64,000 nucleotides of DNA from Psychrobacillus sp044762745 (GTDB lineage: Bacteria > Bacillota > Bacilli > Bacillales_A > Planococcaceae): NCBI RefSeq assembly GCF_044762745.1, contig NZ_JBIWEX010000005.1:124001-188000 (forward strand), given 5' to 3'. Below are positions 50,710 to 59,879 of this stretch, one piece after another. The position numbers and the translations under genes are program-made. The stretch's first letter is position 1, and every line of letters begins with the position of its first letter. The notes under the pieces are model-generated. The model searched no databases. It was given only the letters and a program-made list of their open reading frames with translations, and was not told the origin of the DNA.

Positions 50710-53031
50710 TTATTTTTTTACGTCTACGATTCTACCTTCTGTTTCATTGTTCACTGTTTTCAATGATTGAAGTTGTTCTTGAAGGTTTTCCCAATCGGAA
50801 AGACCAAGATCGGTTACACGACCTTCTGCATAAGCTTTTTTGAATACATCGTAACCGTCTCCACCTTTAGCAGTGAATGCGTTTGTTGCTACTACATATT
50901 TTTCAGCATCTTTGATGTCTACATATGAGCCATCTGCTGCTTTGTATTTAATGGAAACCACGCGTTTTCCAGCAGGTTTAGAAGAATCAAATTCAACTTT
51001 CGCACCTGATACATGCAAGAACCCGCCATTTTCTATTGGGTATGATTTAAAGCTAAGTTCAAATGCTTCTTTTAATTCTGCACCTGTTACTTCCATTGTT
51101 GCTAGAGTATTACCAAATGGCAATACAGTAATTACCTCGCCAACAGTGATTGGTCCAGCATTAATAGCTGCACGAATTCCTCCGCCATTTTGTAGTGCCA
51201 TAATTACTTTATTATTAAACGTTTTAGCTTTTGTTAGCATTCCATCCGTAATGATGTTACCTAAAGCTGTTTCATTTTTACGTACGCTTACTTCTGTATT
51301 ATCATTTGCTCGAGGATTCGTAAGCTCTGTTTCTGCTACAACCCCAATTTCTTTTCCTTCTATTTCTTTAATTTTTTGAGAGTACGTTTTCAGTAATTCT
51401 GCGGCTGTAGGGTCTTCTTTTTGGTCTTTGATCGAAATCAATTTTCCTTCATACCCTACAACTTTTCCATCTTTGTCGAAATCCACATCTACAGTGCCTA
51501 AGAAATCGCTATATTGGTATGCTTGCACGATAACGGTCGGATCTTTTTGTACCCCATTTTTATCTTTATCCACAACTACAGGTTTGTCCAGCTGTGTATG
51601 ACTGTGACCACCAACAATTACGTCAATCCCATTAACAGCTGCTGCTAATAATAAATCATTATCATACGCAGGGTTATCGTCGTAACCGATATGTGTTACT
51701 GCAACTACTTTATTTACACCTTGTTTTTTAAACTCATCTACCATTGTTTGAGCAGCTTTTATATAATCTGTGAATGTAACATCTTTTGGACTGGAAATAT
51801 CCGCAGTTTCTGCAGTAGTAAGTCCAAATAATCCAATTTTTTGGCCATCCACTTCTTTAATGATACCGCTGTAAATTTGTCCATCCTTTGGATTGGAAGA
51901 AACATTTACATTGAATAATCCCTTTAAATTTACGTCTTTTGAGAAATCAACATTTGAGCTAACGAATGGGAAGTTAGATTTTTGGATAAACTCACTTAAT
52001 GCTTTATGACCTTCCGGAGTTGAACCTAAATCAAATTCATGGTTACCAAATGTCATCACATCATAATCCATTAACTTCATCAAAGCTAAATCTGCTTGTC
52101 CCTTGAATTCATTGAAGTATAGCGTACCAGAGAATACGTCCCCAGCATCGATTAATAAAGCAGATGGTTTTTCTGCTCTTACTTCTTTAATCGCTGTTAG
52201 ACGTTTTGGCGCTTGCTCTGTTCTTGCATGTGTATCATTAACATGCATTAATGAAAGAGAGAAATCTACATTTGTTTGGGAATATGTAGCATATAAGTTC
52301 TCTAAATAGGTTTTAAGTTCTTTAATAGCAGGTACTACTGACTCACTTGGAAGTTTATCTACAAGAGGTAAAGTAGCATTTACAATCGCCATTGCTTCTT
52401 CTTTTTTACCTTCTGCATAAAGTGCAGCTGCTTTATTCGCATTCATATAAATAGTAACTGGAACTGCAAGAGCATCTCGTTTTTGATTTGCAGGATTTTT
52501 ATATTGTTCTAATAATAGATCACGAGATGCCTTCCCTGTAAATCGATATAAAATAGCAGTTCTCGATTTTAGTTGAGTCGACAGTTTGTGATATGCTTTT
52601 TCAATCCCTGCCCAGTCTTTCTTTGCCTCAGCTTGTTCTAGTTCTTTCATGATTGGATCTAAATATTTATCAGCATAGTTGTATGCATCAATATAAGGAA
52701 TTAACCCTTTTGTTACTCGTTCATGATACAACTCATCTAAATTTTTAAGTAAAATGTTTTTATTTTTTGCATCAGATTTAATAATTGCATCTTTCGCTTT
52801 TTGATAATTTTCCTTAGCAGTATTTAATACAGAATATAATTCAGTACTAGTAGCTAATTTTCCAGATTGTGCAGGAACTACATAAGAATATGAAGCTTTT
52901 TTAATATCTTTTCTTGCGTTGTCTACTACTTCCTGTAGAGAGCTATTTGCAAATGAGACACTCGTCGCAGAAAATAATGATGTCGCAATGATTGCAGCAA
53001 CAGCTGACTTCTTGAACTTACTATTTTTCAT
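50710..53031 (-). CDS. Wall-associated 5'-nucleotidase with SbsC-like N-terminal domain
   Basis: This is a 773-residue exported protein. A signal peptide (1-29) is followed by an all-helical domain (30-255) that resembles the SCWP-binding N-terminus of the S-layer protein SbsC (PYIDAYNYADKYL, AYHKLSTQLKSRTAILYRFTG, RDALAVPVTIYM). Then comes a UshA-type calcineurin phosphatase domain with the HVNDTH box at 263-268, IDAGD at 294-298, GNHE at 329-332 and GGHSHTQ, and a 5'-nucleotidase C domain (about 560-760, NGGGIRAAI, FGNTLATMEVTG). It would hydrolyse nucleotides outside the cell while bound to wall polysaccharide. GGAGGT precedes the ATG. Confidence 0.88.
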   Translation of the reverse strand: MKNSKFKKSAVAAIIATSLFSATSVSFANSSLQEVVDNARKDIKKASYSYVVPAQSGKLATSTELYSVLNTAKENYQKAKDAIIKSDAKNKNILLKNLDELYHERVTKGLIPYIDAYNYADKYLDPIMKELEQAEAKKDWAGIEKAYHKLSTQLKSRTAILYRFTGKASRDLLLEQYKNPANQKRDALAVPVTIYMNANKAAALYAEGKKEEAMAIVNATLPLVDKLPSESVVPAIKELKTYLENLYATYSQTNVDFSLSLMHVNDTHARTEQAPKRLTAIKEVRAEKPSALLIDAGDVFSGTLYFNEFKGQADLALMKLMDYDVMTFGNHEFDLGSTPEGHKALSEFIQKSNFPFVSSNVDFSKDVNLKGLFNVNVSSNPKDGQIYSGIIKEVDGQKIGLFGLTTAETADISSPKDVTFTDYIKAAQTMVDEFKKQGVNKVVAVTHIGYDDNPAYDNDLLLAAAVNGIDVIVGGHSHTQLDKPVVVDKDKNGVQKDPTVIVQAYQYSDFLGTVDVDFDKDGKVVGYEGKLISIKDQKEDPTAAELLKTYSQKIKEIEGKEIGVVAETELTNPRANDNTEVSVRKNETALGNIITDGMLTKAKTFNNKVIMALQNGGGIRAAINAGPITVGEVITVLPFGNTLATMEVTGAELKEAFELSFKSYPIENGGFLHVSGAKVEFDSSKPAGKRVVSIKYKAADGSYVDIKDAEKYVVATNAFTAKGGDGYDVFKKAYAEGRVTDLGLSDWENLQEQLQSLKTVNNETEGRIVDVKK

Positions 53032-53237
53032 AACTTACCTCCTGAGTGATGGTTAGATAATTAATTCTATTAATAGATTCATAATTATCCACTATCCCTA
53101 AAGTACCTCAGTTCCTAATATATCGCAAGTCGAAATTCTGATAATCCCCATTGAAAATTACATTAATTTTTTCGACAATAAACGATATTTATCCCCCAAA
53201 AAGCAACCGTTATTATGACAAATTTTTCCCTTGTATG

Positions 53238-53266
53238 TGCTTACATAGTTCTCTTTGTGATATAAT
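53238..53266 (+). promoter_or_regulatory. Extended -10 promoter of the proline dehydrogenase gene
   Basis: A consensus TATAAT with TG one base upstream and a weak TGCTTA box 17 bp ahead lies 32 bases before the start. Confidence 0.55.
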
Positions 53267-53297
53267 TAACCATTATACGAAAGATGGGAGCATCACT

Positions 53298-54278
53298 ATG
53301 TTAAAAGATATTTTTATGGCATTGTCAGAAAATCAAACATTGAACGGGGCAGCAAAAAAATATGGTTTAAAAATGGGTGCACAGCATGTTGTTGCAGGAA
53401 CAAATATTGCAGAAACGATGGAAAGTATCAAAAAATTGAACGCACTTGGGATCTCTTGTACAGTAGATAATTTAGGGGAATTTGTTTTCGAAAAAGAAGA
53501 AGCTTTAGAAGCAAAAGCACAAATTATTGCTGTAATTGAAGCAATTCAGGAACACCAAGTAGATGCACATATTTCATTGAAGCCATCCCAACTTGGATTA
53601 GATATAGATTATGATTTTGCATTAGAGAATTTAAAAGATATTACAGCTATAGCTAATAAATACGGTACATTTATTAATATCGATATGGAATCACATAAAC
53701 ACTTACAACCATCTTTCGACATTTTGGACGAGTTATCGAAAGAGTACGATAATGTAGGAACTGTAATTCAAGCGTACTTTTACCGCGCTGTAGAAGATAT
53801 TCAAAAATATAAAAACTTTCGCCTTCGTATCGTAAAGGGTGCTTATAAAGAACCAGCGGAATATGCATATCAAACAAAAGAAGAAATCGATCAAAACTAT
53901 GTAGAATTAATCGAGTGGCACTTACTAAACGGAAAATTCACATCGATCGCAACCCATGACCACAATGTAATTAACCACATTAAACAATTTATAAAAGATA
54001 ATAATATTCCAAATGACAAATTCGAATTCCAAATGCTTTACGGATTCCGTACAGATATGCAACAACAGCTTGCAAAAGAAGGTTATAACTTCTGTACATA
54101 TGTACCATTTGGAAGTGACTGGTACGGCTACTTCATGCGCCGTCTAGCAGAACGCCCACAAAATTTAAACCTTGTCGTAAAACAAGTATTTAACAAAAAA
54201 ACAAACACATTAATCGGAATCGGTGCAGCTGCATTCGCACTCGGACGATTAACAAAAAGCAATAAAAACAAAAGATAA
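53298..54278 (+). CDS. Proline dehydrogenase
   Basis: This is a 326-residue single-domain proline dehydrogenase (TIM barrel, FAD) that oxidises proline to pyrroline-5-carboxylate. HISLKPSQLGLDID, INIDMESHKHLQPSF, RLRIVKGAYKEPAEYAY, THDHNVINHI and FEFQMLYGFRTDMQQQL carry the substrate- and FAD-binding residues, ending in YVPFGSDWYGYFMRRLAERP. Length is slightly above B. subtilis PutB/FadM (about 303). ATG 53298 follows GGGAG; the longer frame upstream has no ribosome site. No P5C dehydrogenase gene is adjacent. Confidence 0.95.
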   Translation: MLKDIFMALSENQTLNGAAKKYGLKMGAQHVVAGTNIAETMESIKKLNALGISCTVDNLGEFVFEKEEALEAKAQIIAVIEAIQEHQVDAHISLKPSQLGLDIDYDFALENLKDITAIANKYGTFINIDMESHKHLQPSFDILDELSKEYDNVGTVIQAYFYRAVEDIQKYKNFRLRIVKGAYKEPAEYAYQTKEEIDQNYVELIEWHLLNGKFTSIATHDHNVINHIKQFIKDNNIPNDKFEFQMLYGFRTDMQQQLAKEGYNFCTYVPFGSDWYGYFMRRLAERPQNLNLVVKQVFNKKTNTLIGIGAAAFALGRLTKSNKNKR

Positions 54279-54284
54279 ATAACA

Positions 54285-54478
54285 AAAGCGCAAGCGCCTA
54301 TGACTGCGCCGACAGGCAAATGTGCGGGCCCAGGAGGCAGCTCCTCAGCCACCACAAGCGATTTTGTTTCCGACGAGCTTGCGCAGGAGCAGCTTTTTCA
54401 CATTTGACCCCGAGGGGCAACGTTCTTCTGCGACGAGCTGTGCGCTGGAGTCTGGACGGAGAATCACTTGTAGAAAGT
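54285..54478. repeat. Dispersed intergenic element (copy 2, inverted to copy 1)
   Basis: Read on the minus strand this matches the body of the element at 30631-30903, from the CGCACAGCTCGTCGCAGAAG region through GGGGTCAAATGTGAAAAAGC to the AAATCGCTTGTGG(C/T)GGC part and TTTGCCTGTCGG. The internal 22-bp-arm palindrome is missing here. It directly follows the proline dehydrogenase stop. Confidence 0.8.
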
Positions 54479-54520
54479 TATCTACGTTTCATAGATTTTA
54501 TAATTTTCTAAGTAATAACA

Positions 54521-54561
54521 AAAACTGTGTTGCAGGTGCCTACTAGCAACACAGTTTTTTT
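54521..54561 (+). terminator. Terminator of the proline dehydrogenase gene
   Basis: AAAACTGTGTTGC arms with a 12-base loop are followed by seven Ts. It lies beyond the dispersed element. Confidence 0.9.
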
Positions 54562-54612
54562 ATATCCCTATTAGGACAAAATGGTGCCAGTCTCCCATAA
54601 CATTTTTGCCAT

Positions 54613-54655
54613 AAAAAAACACCTCATTCTACGGGGAATGGTAGAATGAGGTGTT
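54613..54655 (-). terminator. Terminator downstream of the PepSY operon
   Basis: Perfect 15-base arms (AACACCTCATTCTAC) around an eight-base centre are followed by seven Ts leftward. It lies about 240 bases beyond the PepSY gene stop. Confidence 0.88.
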
Positions 54656-54896
54656 AGGGTCCTTGTTATCGCTCAAGGATATATTGATATCGCCGTAAAC
54701 TTAATACCTTCGTTTTTTTCGCTTCGCTTTATCGCTTTGTTGCTAATCAGAGATTTCCCCTATTATGGCTTAGTTGGTTGAACTCGCTTCCTTCAAACTT
54801 GTTCATCAACTTTAAGTATTATTCATTTGTTAATTTCATAATAGCGAAAGTAAATGAGAATACTCATAGAGTTTTATTAGAATTTAATGAGAAATT
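54656..54896. other. Unexplained 240-base non-coding stretch before a terminator
   Basis: This lies between the PepSY gene stop and its terminator. It holds no convincing gene: the longest minus-strand frame of note has 19 codons and no ribosome site. Short stem-forming stretches (for example CCTTGTTATCGCTCAAGG) and a GATAAAGCGAAGCGA run suggest a structured 3' untranslated region or a small RNA. Confidence 0.35.
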
Positions 54897-56027
54897 TTAT
54901 TCCCATGTAACAGAAAGTATTTTTCCAGAAATCGCATGCACTTGGATCGTCGCTTTTGCTTTCTTTTCTTTAGCACTGTCTTTGCTGTCTTTGCTGTCTT
55001 TGCTGTCTTTGCTGTCTTTGCTGTCTTTGCTGTCTTTACTTTCTTTGCTGTCATTCTCAGGAATGGATGCTTTCATCACAATTAAATAGTAACCACCCTC
55101 ATTTGTTTTCACAAACGAGCTACTTTCAACTGTACCTTTCTGTTGCTGTTGCGCTTTTTTAATCGCCTGTTCTTCCGAGATTAATACAGTTGTAACAGCT
55201 TCCGGTTTTGCTTCGGCATCCGGTTTTTTAGCTTCTGATTGTACTGTATTAGGTTGGGGAACTTGTACTTGTGTTTCCTCCGACGTTTGTTCTTCCGCCT
55301 TAGCAGATTCAGTCGTTTTTGCCGGCACCAATTTCATCGCTACTACTACTTTTTCTTCTGTTTTAATAGTCTCTTCTTTTGGCGTTTCCGCTTTTGTCTC
55401 TTCCTGTTTGCTCGTCTCTACTTTTAACGATTCCTTGCTGATTTCTTTATTAGGCTTGCCTACTTCTACCTTTTCTTCTATTTTAGAAGTGGCAGATATG
55501 ATGGACTTCGTTGTCGTATTTTCACTTGGTTTTGGTGGTTCTACTACAACCACTTCTTTATTAGTAGCTGTCTTTTTTTCACTAATAATAATTTTGGAAG
55601 GGGCTTTCGCTGGTCCTATTTCCGCTTTCGTCTCTTTTTGCTCTTCTGACGCTTTTTCTTTGTCAGGTTGTCCTACCGTTTGAGAAGACTTCTCTGGGAT
55701 CAATTCATTTGATCCTGCCTCAACTTCACTTTCTGTTTGAATGATGTATTTATCCGATTGTTTAAGCGAATTAACTTCACCCGTTAATGCATCCATTTCT
55801 ACTGTATAGACAATTCCATTTTTAGTAATGAGCGCATCGTACACAGCTTCATTTTTCTTTACACTAGCTACTTCTGCATCATATGTCTGCTCAAGTTGGG
55901 AGCGGACTTCATTTTCCGATATCGACTGATGATTCGTTCGGGTAATGGTTAATAAAAACACAATCGCACTACCAGCTACAATCACCGTAATAATCGATAG
56001 AAATCTTTTTAGTTTCAAAAATTTCAT
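54897..56027 (-). CDS. PepSY-domain membrane protein with SKD repeat tract
   Basis: This 376-residue protein has an N-terminal transmembrane helix (about 10-30) and extracellular PepSY-like modules at about 35-95 and 285-376. Between them is a long Lys/Glu/Thr/Pro-rich unstructured linker. The second PepSY module is split by a Ser-Lys-Asp repeat tract (about 330-352) encoded by 9-bp repeats. PepSY proteins are thought to regulate peptidases or act as signal inputs. It follows a two-component system, as YkoI follows YkoG-YkoH in B. subtilis, and is probably its target or partner. GAGGAGGG precedes the ATG. Confidence 0.82.
   Translation of the reverse strand: MKFLKLKRFLSIITVIVAGSAIVFLLTITRTNHQSISENEVRSQLEQTYDAEVASVKKNEAVYDALITKNGIVYTVEMDALTGEVNSLKQSDKYIIQTESEVEAGSNELIPEKSSQTVGQPDKEKASEEQKETKAEIGPAKAPSKIIISEKKTATNKEVVVVEPPKPSENTTTKSIISATSKIEEKVEVGKPNKEISKESLKVETSKQEETKAETPKEETIKTEEKVVVAMKLVPAKTTESAKAEEQTSEETQVQVPQPNTVQSEAKKPDAEAKPEAVTTVLISEEQAIKKAQQQQKGTVESSSFVKTNEGGYYLIVMKASIPENDSKESKDSKDSKDSKDSKDSKDSKDSAKEKKAKATIQVHAISGKILSVTWE
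54975..55052. repeat. In-frame 9-bp microsatellite (Ser-Lys-Asp tract)
   Basis: The unit CTGTCTTTG (plus strand) is repeated about eight times with two divergent units at one end. It is in frame, so slippage would change tract length without a frameshift. Confidence 0.92.
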
Positions 56028-56085
56028 TCACGCTTTCCCTCCTCAAATCTATCTTAAAGTACTAAGATTAAAAATCGATGAGAAT

Positions 56086-57429
56086 TTAAGTATTTGGGAT
56101 AAAAATATGAATCGTTGTGCCAAACCCAACTGTGCTTTCAATTTCTAAATCTGCTGACAGACGCAGAGCGATATCTTTAGCAATAGCCATTCCAAGCCCT
56201 GTGCCACCTGTCTTTCGATTTCGAGCTTCATCCACTCGATAAAAACGGTCAAAAATATGCGCCAAATCTTTTTTCGGTATACCATTTCCATAATCTAAAA
56301 TAGAAATAGTTACACCCCTTTCATCTTCCAAAATAGTCGTTTTAATTTCTTTCTCACTATATTTCCTTGCGTTATCCAGAATGATGAAAAGCAATTGTCT
56401 CAATTGTTCTATATCTGTATTAGCGTAAATGGGTCCATCACCTATTAATAAAAACTTCCGATTATAAGCTGTACGCATCGATTGTAACGTAGTTTCTACT
56501 AAGGTAAATACATCTATTTTTTTGAAATATCGTATGTTTTGTTCATTACTTTTAGCTAGCAATAACATTTGCTCAATCATTTCTTTCATTCTAGCTGTTT
56601 CATTCACAATCGCTTGCACAGACTCTTCTGCAATTGCGGTATTGCTAAAGCCATGCCTTGATAATAATTTTGCATAACTTTCAATGACGGTTAGTGGTGT
56701 TTTTAATTCGTGAGAGGCATCAGAGACAAATTGTTCTTGTTTTTTATAGTTTTGCTCTAATTGCTCCATCATTTCGTTAAACGCAATGCCCATTTGTGCC
56801 ATTTCATCTTTGCCATTTGGAGGTACGACAATTTTATTATATGTTCCAGATAATCTACTTTGGGACATAGTATTTATTAGCTTTTTGATAGGTTTCGTAA
56901 TTATTTTACCTAACGTAACACTAGAAACAGTCATGAGTAGCATGCCAACTAACATAACGCCTAGTAAAATGAGACGAAGAAAGTCTAAATTCTTTTTTAC
57001 ATCTACTAAGATTTTCATTGTCTGAACTTCTGTAACTTCCCCGTTTACCCAAATGACTGGTTTACTAATCGTTAAGATTGGTGTGCTTTGAAAAGCACCG
57101 ATTGAATACCGCTCTCCTTCTTTAAACTTTGGGTGATAGTCATTGACACCATCTATCGTTTGCACGAACAATTTTAGTTCCTGATGACTATCGATCACAC
57201 GAATACCACCATTTGAAGGAATATATGTACGTAAAATGGTTGCTGCGTCTGCTTCGTTACTTATTTTACTTAACGCGGCAATCAGCTCATCTACTTCATT
57301 ATTAAGCTGTTTGTATTCCGTATCAAAAGCCATTTTTTCAAATAATATGTAAATACCAACATTCATCATGCTTAAAATAACGAGTGTAAGAACGGTGGAA
57401 AATAGGTGTATCTTTGTTTTAAGTTTCAT
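56086..57429 (-). CDS. Sensor histidine kinase (YkoH-like)
   Basis: This 447-residue membrane kinase has transmembrane helices at about 8-30 and 150-175 around an extracellular sensor region. A HAMP domain (about 175-228), HisKA with His240 in SDASHELKTPL, and HATPase_c with DNARKYSE, DYGNGIP and GGTGLGMAIAK follow. Its start overlaps the end of the response regulator gene by 11 bases, so the pair is coupled. The PepSY gene follows 58 bases later, which suggests that an extracytoplasmic signal controls it. Confidence 0.93.
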   Translation of the reverse strand: MKLKTKIHLFSTVLTLVILSMMNVGIYILFEKMAFDTEYKQLNNEVDELIAALSKISNEADAATILRTYIPSNGGIRVIDSHQELKLFVQTIDGVNDYHPKFKEGERYSIGAFQSTPILTISKPVIWVNGEVTEVQTMKILVDVKKNLDFLRLILLGVMLVGMLLMTVSSVTLGKIITKPIKKLINTMSQSRLSGTYNKIVVPPNGKDEMAQMGIAFNEMMEQLEQNYKKQEQFVSDASHELKTPLTVIESYAKLLSRHGFSNTAIAEESVQAIVNETARMKEMIEQMLLLAKSNEQNIRYFKKIDVFTLVETTLQSMRTAYNRKFLLIGDGPIYANTDIEQLRQLLFIILDNARKYSEKEIKTTILEDERGVTISILDYGNGIPKKDLAHIFDRFYRVDEARNRKTGGTGLGMAIAKDIALRLSADLEIESTVGFGTTIHIFIPNT

Positions 57430-58129
57430 CGTTTTTCTTCTCCTTCAGTACGTATCCGACACCTCGTACTGTTTGAATAAGAGAGGATTTCCCGTTTTCT
57501 TCTAGCTTTTTGCGTACATATCGTATATAAACGTCTACCACATTAGTATCTCCATAATAGTCAAAACCCCACACGGCATCTAATAATTGTTCCCTCGTCA
57601 GCACTTGGTTTGGATGTTTCATCAAATAGAGTAGTAAATCATATTCTCGGGGTGTCAAATTGATCGACTCTCCATCGTTTGTTATTTCACGAGTTTGTTC
57701 ATTTAATAGAAGCGAATGGAAAATATGGACATTATCATCCCGTTTCGGAAGAGTAGACGAAGATTTAGAAAAACGAATAGCGGTGCGTACGCGTGCAAGA
57801 AGCTCCTCAATTTCAAAAGGCTTTGTCACGTAATCATTCGCTCCTAAATCTAAGCCTGTCACCTTATCCTCTAAATCACTTTTAGCAGTTAATAGGATAA
57901 CAGGAGTATCACTCTCTGTTGCTCGAATACGCCGAAGAACATCTAACCCGTTCAACCCAGGCAACATCAAATCGAGCAAAACTATATCCCATACTTTCTC
58001 TCTGTATTTGATCAATCCATCCGTACCTGTATATGCGATTTCAACAGCATACCCTTCGAATTCCAGCTCTAGCTGCAGAACACGCGCGATATTTTCCTCA
58101 TCTTCAATAATCAGTACATGCTCTTTCAT
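57419..58129 (-). CDS. OmpR-family response regulator (YkoG-like)
   Basis: This 236-residue regulator has an N-terminal receiver with the acidic triad at 10-11 and phosphoacceptor Asp53 (LLDLMLPG), Thr and Lys switch residues (ILLTAKSDL, VTKPFEIEEL), and a C-terminal winged helix (LTPREYDLLLYLM, VWGFDYYGDTNVVDVYIRYVRKK). It is the first gene of the RR-HK-PepSY operon. The ribosome site GTGGGGAT is weak. Confidence 0.94.
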   Translation of the reverse strand: MKEHVLIIEDEENIARVLQLELEFEGYAVEIAYTGTDGLIKYREKVWDIVLLDLMLPGLNGLDVLRRIRATESDTPVILLTAKSDLEDKVTGLDLGANDYVTKPFEIEELLARVRTAIRFSKSSSTLPKRDDNVHIFHSLLLNEQTREITNDGESINLTPREYDLLLYLMKHPNQVLTREQLLDAVWGFDYYGDTNVVDVYIRYVRKKLEENGKSSLIQTVRGVGYVLKEKKNDET

Positions 58130-58380
58130 CGAAAATCCCCACTTTCTTTCCCACTATTTTATCACACAACCAAATAAATTAACCGTTACTGTTACTAGTT
58201 GCGCCGGAAAATAAGCTCTTCAAAAATTTATTTTTAGTGGTGTTTTGGGGAGGAAAATTGATTTTTGGAGCGTTTCTGTGTTCAACAATGAAATTGTTGC
58301 GAAAAAGGATGAATTTTGACAATTGTTGTTTTATTTAATTTGTTGTATCGTGTAGTCAAAACATTGGGGGTGTTAGTTTA

Positions 58381-58974
58381 ATGAGTAGTATGAGAAGAGT
58401 TTGGCGGCCAGAGACTTTTTATCATGTGACAGTGCGTGGAAATAATCGACAAAATATTTTTTTAAACGAAACAGACTTTGCTTTATTTTTTCGAGGACTG
58501 CTTTATACATACGAAAAGTATCCGTTTACTGTTATTGCTTATTGCATGATGAATAATCACTATCATTTACTCATTCGCTCACAAGAAGTACCACTTTCTA
58601 GTGTTATGGTCATTATTAACAAAAGGTATTCTGAGTATTTCAAACGGAAGTATAATTATTTCGGGCAGCTTTATGAAACACATTTTTTCGCAAAGATGGT
58701 GGTCGACCCAATTAGTTTATTGAATGTGAGTAGCTATATTCACCAAAATCCTTTACGAACGTCTAATACGCTTGTAGAAAAGATGGAATTCTATCCACAT
58801 AGTTCTTACCAATTCTATTTCAATCAATCAAAGACTCCGCCTAGTTTTATAGATACACAGTTATTGCCTTCTATCATCGAACAATATTCAGAAATAGTAG
58901 CAGAGAATTATTGTTCCTATTGCGAGAATTTTCAACCAGAAGAAGAAAAATCCTCTCATATGTCAATAACTTAG
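58381..58974 (+). CDS. REP-associated tyrosine transposase (RAYT)-like protein
   Basis: This is a 197-residue Y1/HUH single-strand transposase. The HUH motif is His60-Tyr61-His62 in YCMMNNHYHLLIRS, and the nucleophile Tyr should lie in KRYSEYFKRKYNYFGQ (about 81-96). The YIHQNP box of RAYT proteins is near 125. Such proteins are single-copy and domesticated in many genomes and mobilise short palindromic repeats. The last codons and stop lie within one arm of the terminator hairpin. GGGGGTG precedes the ATG. Whether it acts on repeats in this window is unknown. Confidence 0.88.
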   Translation: MSSMRRVWRPETFYHVTVRGNNRQNIFLNETDFALFFRGLLYTYEKYPFTVIAYCMMNNHYHLLIRSQEVPLSSVMVIINKRYSEYFKRKYNYFGQLYETHFFAKMVVDPISLLNVSSYIHQNPLRTSNTLVEKMEFYPHSSYQFYFNQSKTPPSFIDTQLLPSIIEQYSEIVAENYCSYCENFQPEEEKSSHMSIT

Positions 58975-58993
58975 TTTGACATATGAGAGGATT
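58946..58993. terminator. Terminator overlapping the RAYT gene end, shared with the hydrolase gene
   Basis: 18-base arms (AATCCTCTCATATGTCAA and complement) surround a nine-base loop. A T run lies leftward, so it serves the hydrolase gene at 59005, and it covers the last five codons of the rightward RAYT gene. Confidence 0.9.
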
Positions 58994-59004
58994 CATTTAA
59001 CCTA

Positions 59005-59802
59005 TTAGGCAATAGTTTCATCACTACTAATAAGCGTAAGATTGTGACTCGCTACTTTGCACCGTTCTACGAAAGCATTAAAAATGGGACGGATTGTGGA
59101 AACGGGACCTTCCATCATTTCTGGATGCCACTGAACGGCCACTACAAAACGTTCACTAGCTACCCACTCCATTCCTTCAATAATACCGTCTGGAGCCAAC
59201 ATCGTAGCTTTAAAGCCTTGTCCCATTTCTTTCACTGCTTGATGATGGAAACTATTTACACCAACTTCATCTGTTTGATAAATTTCGTAAAGAAGCGAAT
59301 CTTTTCCTATCGCTACAGGATGGAATGCATGATGTCGTACCGCCTTAGGGACAGAGTGATTAATACCCTCTGGTTTTTGGGATTGAAGATCTTGGTATAG
59401 AGTCCCTCCTGTTGCTACCGTAAGTACCTGCATCCCTCGACATATACCAAGTACTGGTACATTCATGTCGAATAAAACCTTTTGAGCAAGCTTTAGTTCA
59501 TGAGCATCACGCTTTGGTTCTATTAAACCTAAACCAAATTTAGGATACTCTCCGTAGTAATTAGGATCAATATCCGAACCGCCGGAAAATAATATACCAT
59601 CGAGCTTTTGTAAAAGTGGCGTTATTGTTTCTATATCCTCTGTAATCGGCAAAATAACTGGTACACCACCGGCGCGCTCAATCGCAATAATATAATCATC
59701 TGCAAGCATTTGCCAATCTTGATCTTTGGCACCGATACCTGCTGCCAAACCAGCCGCGTCGTTTGATAAATAGTTTGCACATATCCCAATAAGTGGTTTC
59801 AC
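59005..59802 (-). CDS. Gamma-glutamyl-GABA hydrolase-like class I glutamine amidotransferase (PuuD family)
   Basis: This 265-residue cytoplasmic hydrolase has the class I amidotransferase fold. The nucleophile is Cys121 in LGICRGMQVL, the catalytic His-Glu pair is in QWHPEM near the C-terminus, and FSGGSDIDPNYYGE is a family box. PuuD-type enzymes cleave gamma-glutamyl amides such as gamma-glutamyl-GABA; the substrate here is unknown because no putrescine genes are nearby. The GTG at 59802 follows GGGGGATT; the longer frame lacks a site. The bcat gene upstream is 77 bases away and may be co-transcribed. Confidence 0.88.
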   Translation of the reverse strand: MKPLIGICANYLSNDAAGLAAGIGAKDQDWQMLADDYIIAIERAGGVPVILPITEDIETITPLLQKLDGILFSGGSDIDPNYYGEYPKFGLGLIEPKRDAHELKLAQKVLFDMNVPVLGICRGMQVLTVATGGTLYQDLQSQKPEGINHSVPKAVRHHAFHPVAIGKDSLLYEIYQTDEVGVNSFHHQAVKEMGQGFKATMLAPDGIIEGMEWVASERFVVAVQWHPEMMEGPVSTIRPIFNAFVERCKVASHNLTLISSDETIA

Positions 59803-59879
59803 TTTAAATCCCCCATTGTATTTAATCTTCGCAAAAAATCGCCGCTCAGCCATTTGGAGGAGCGACAATTTTCAATTTA

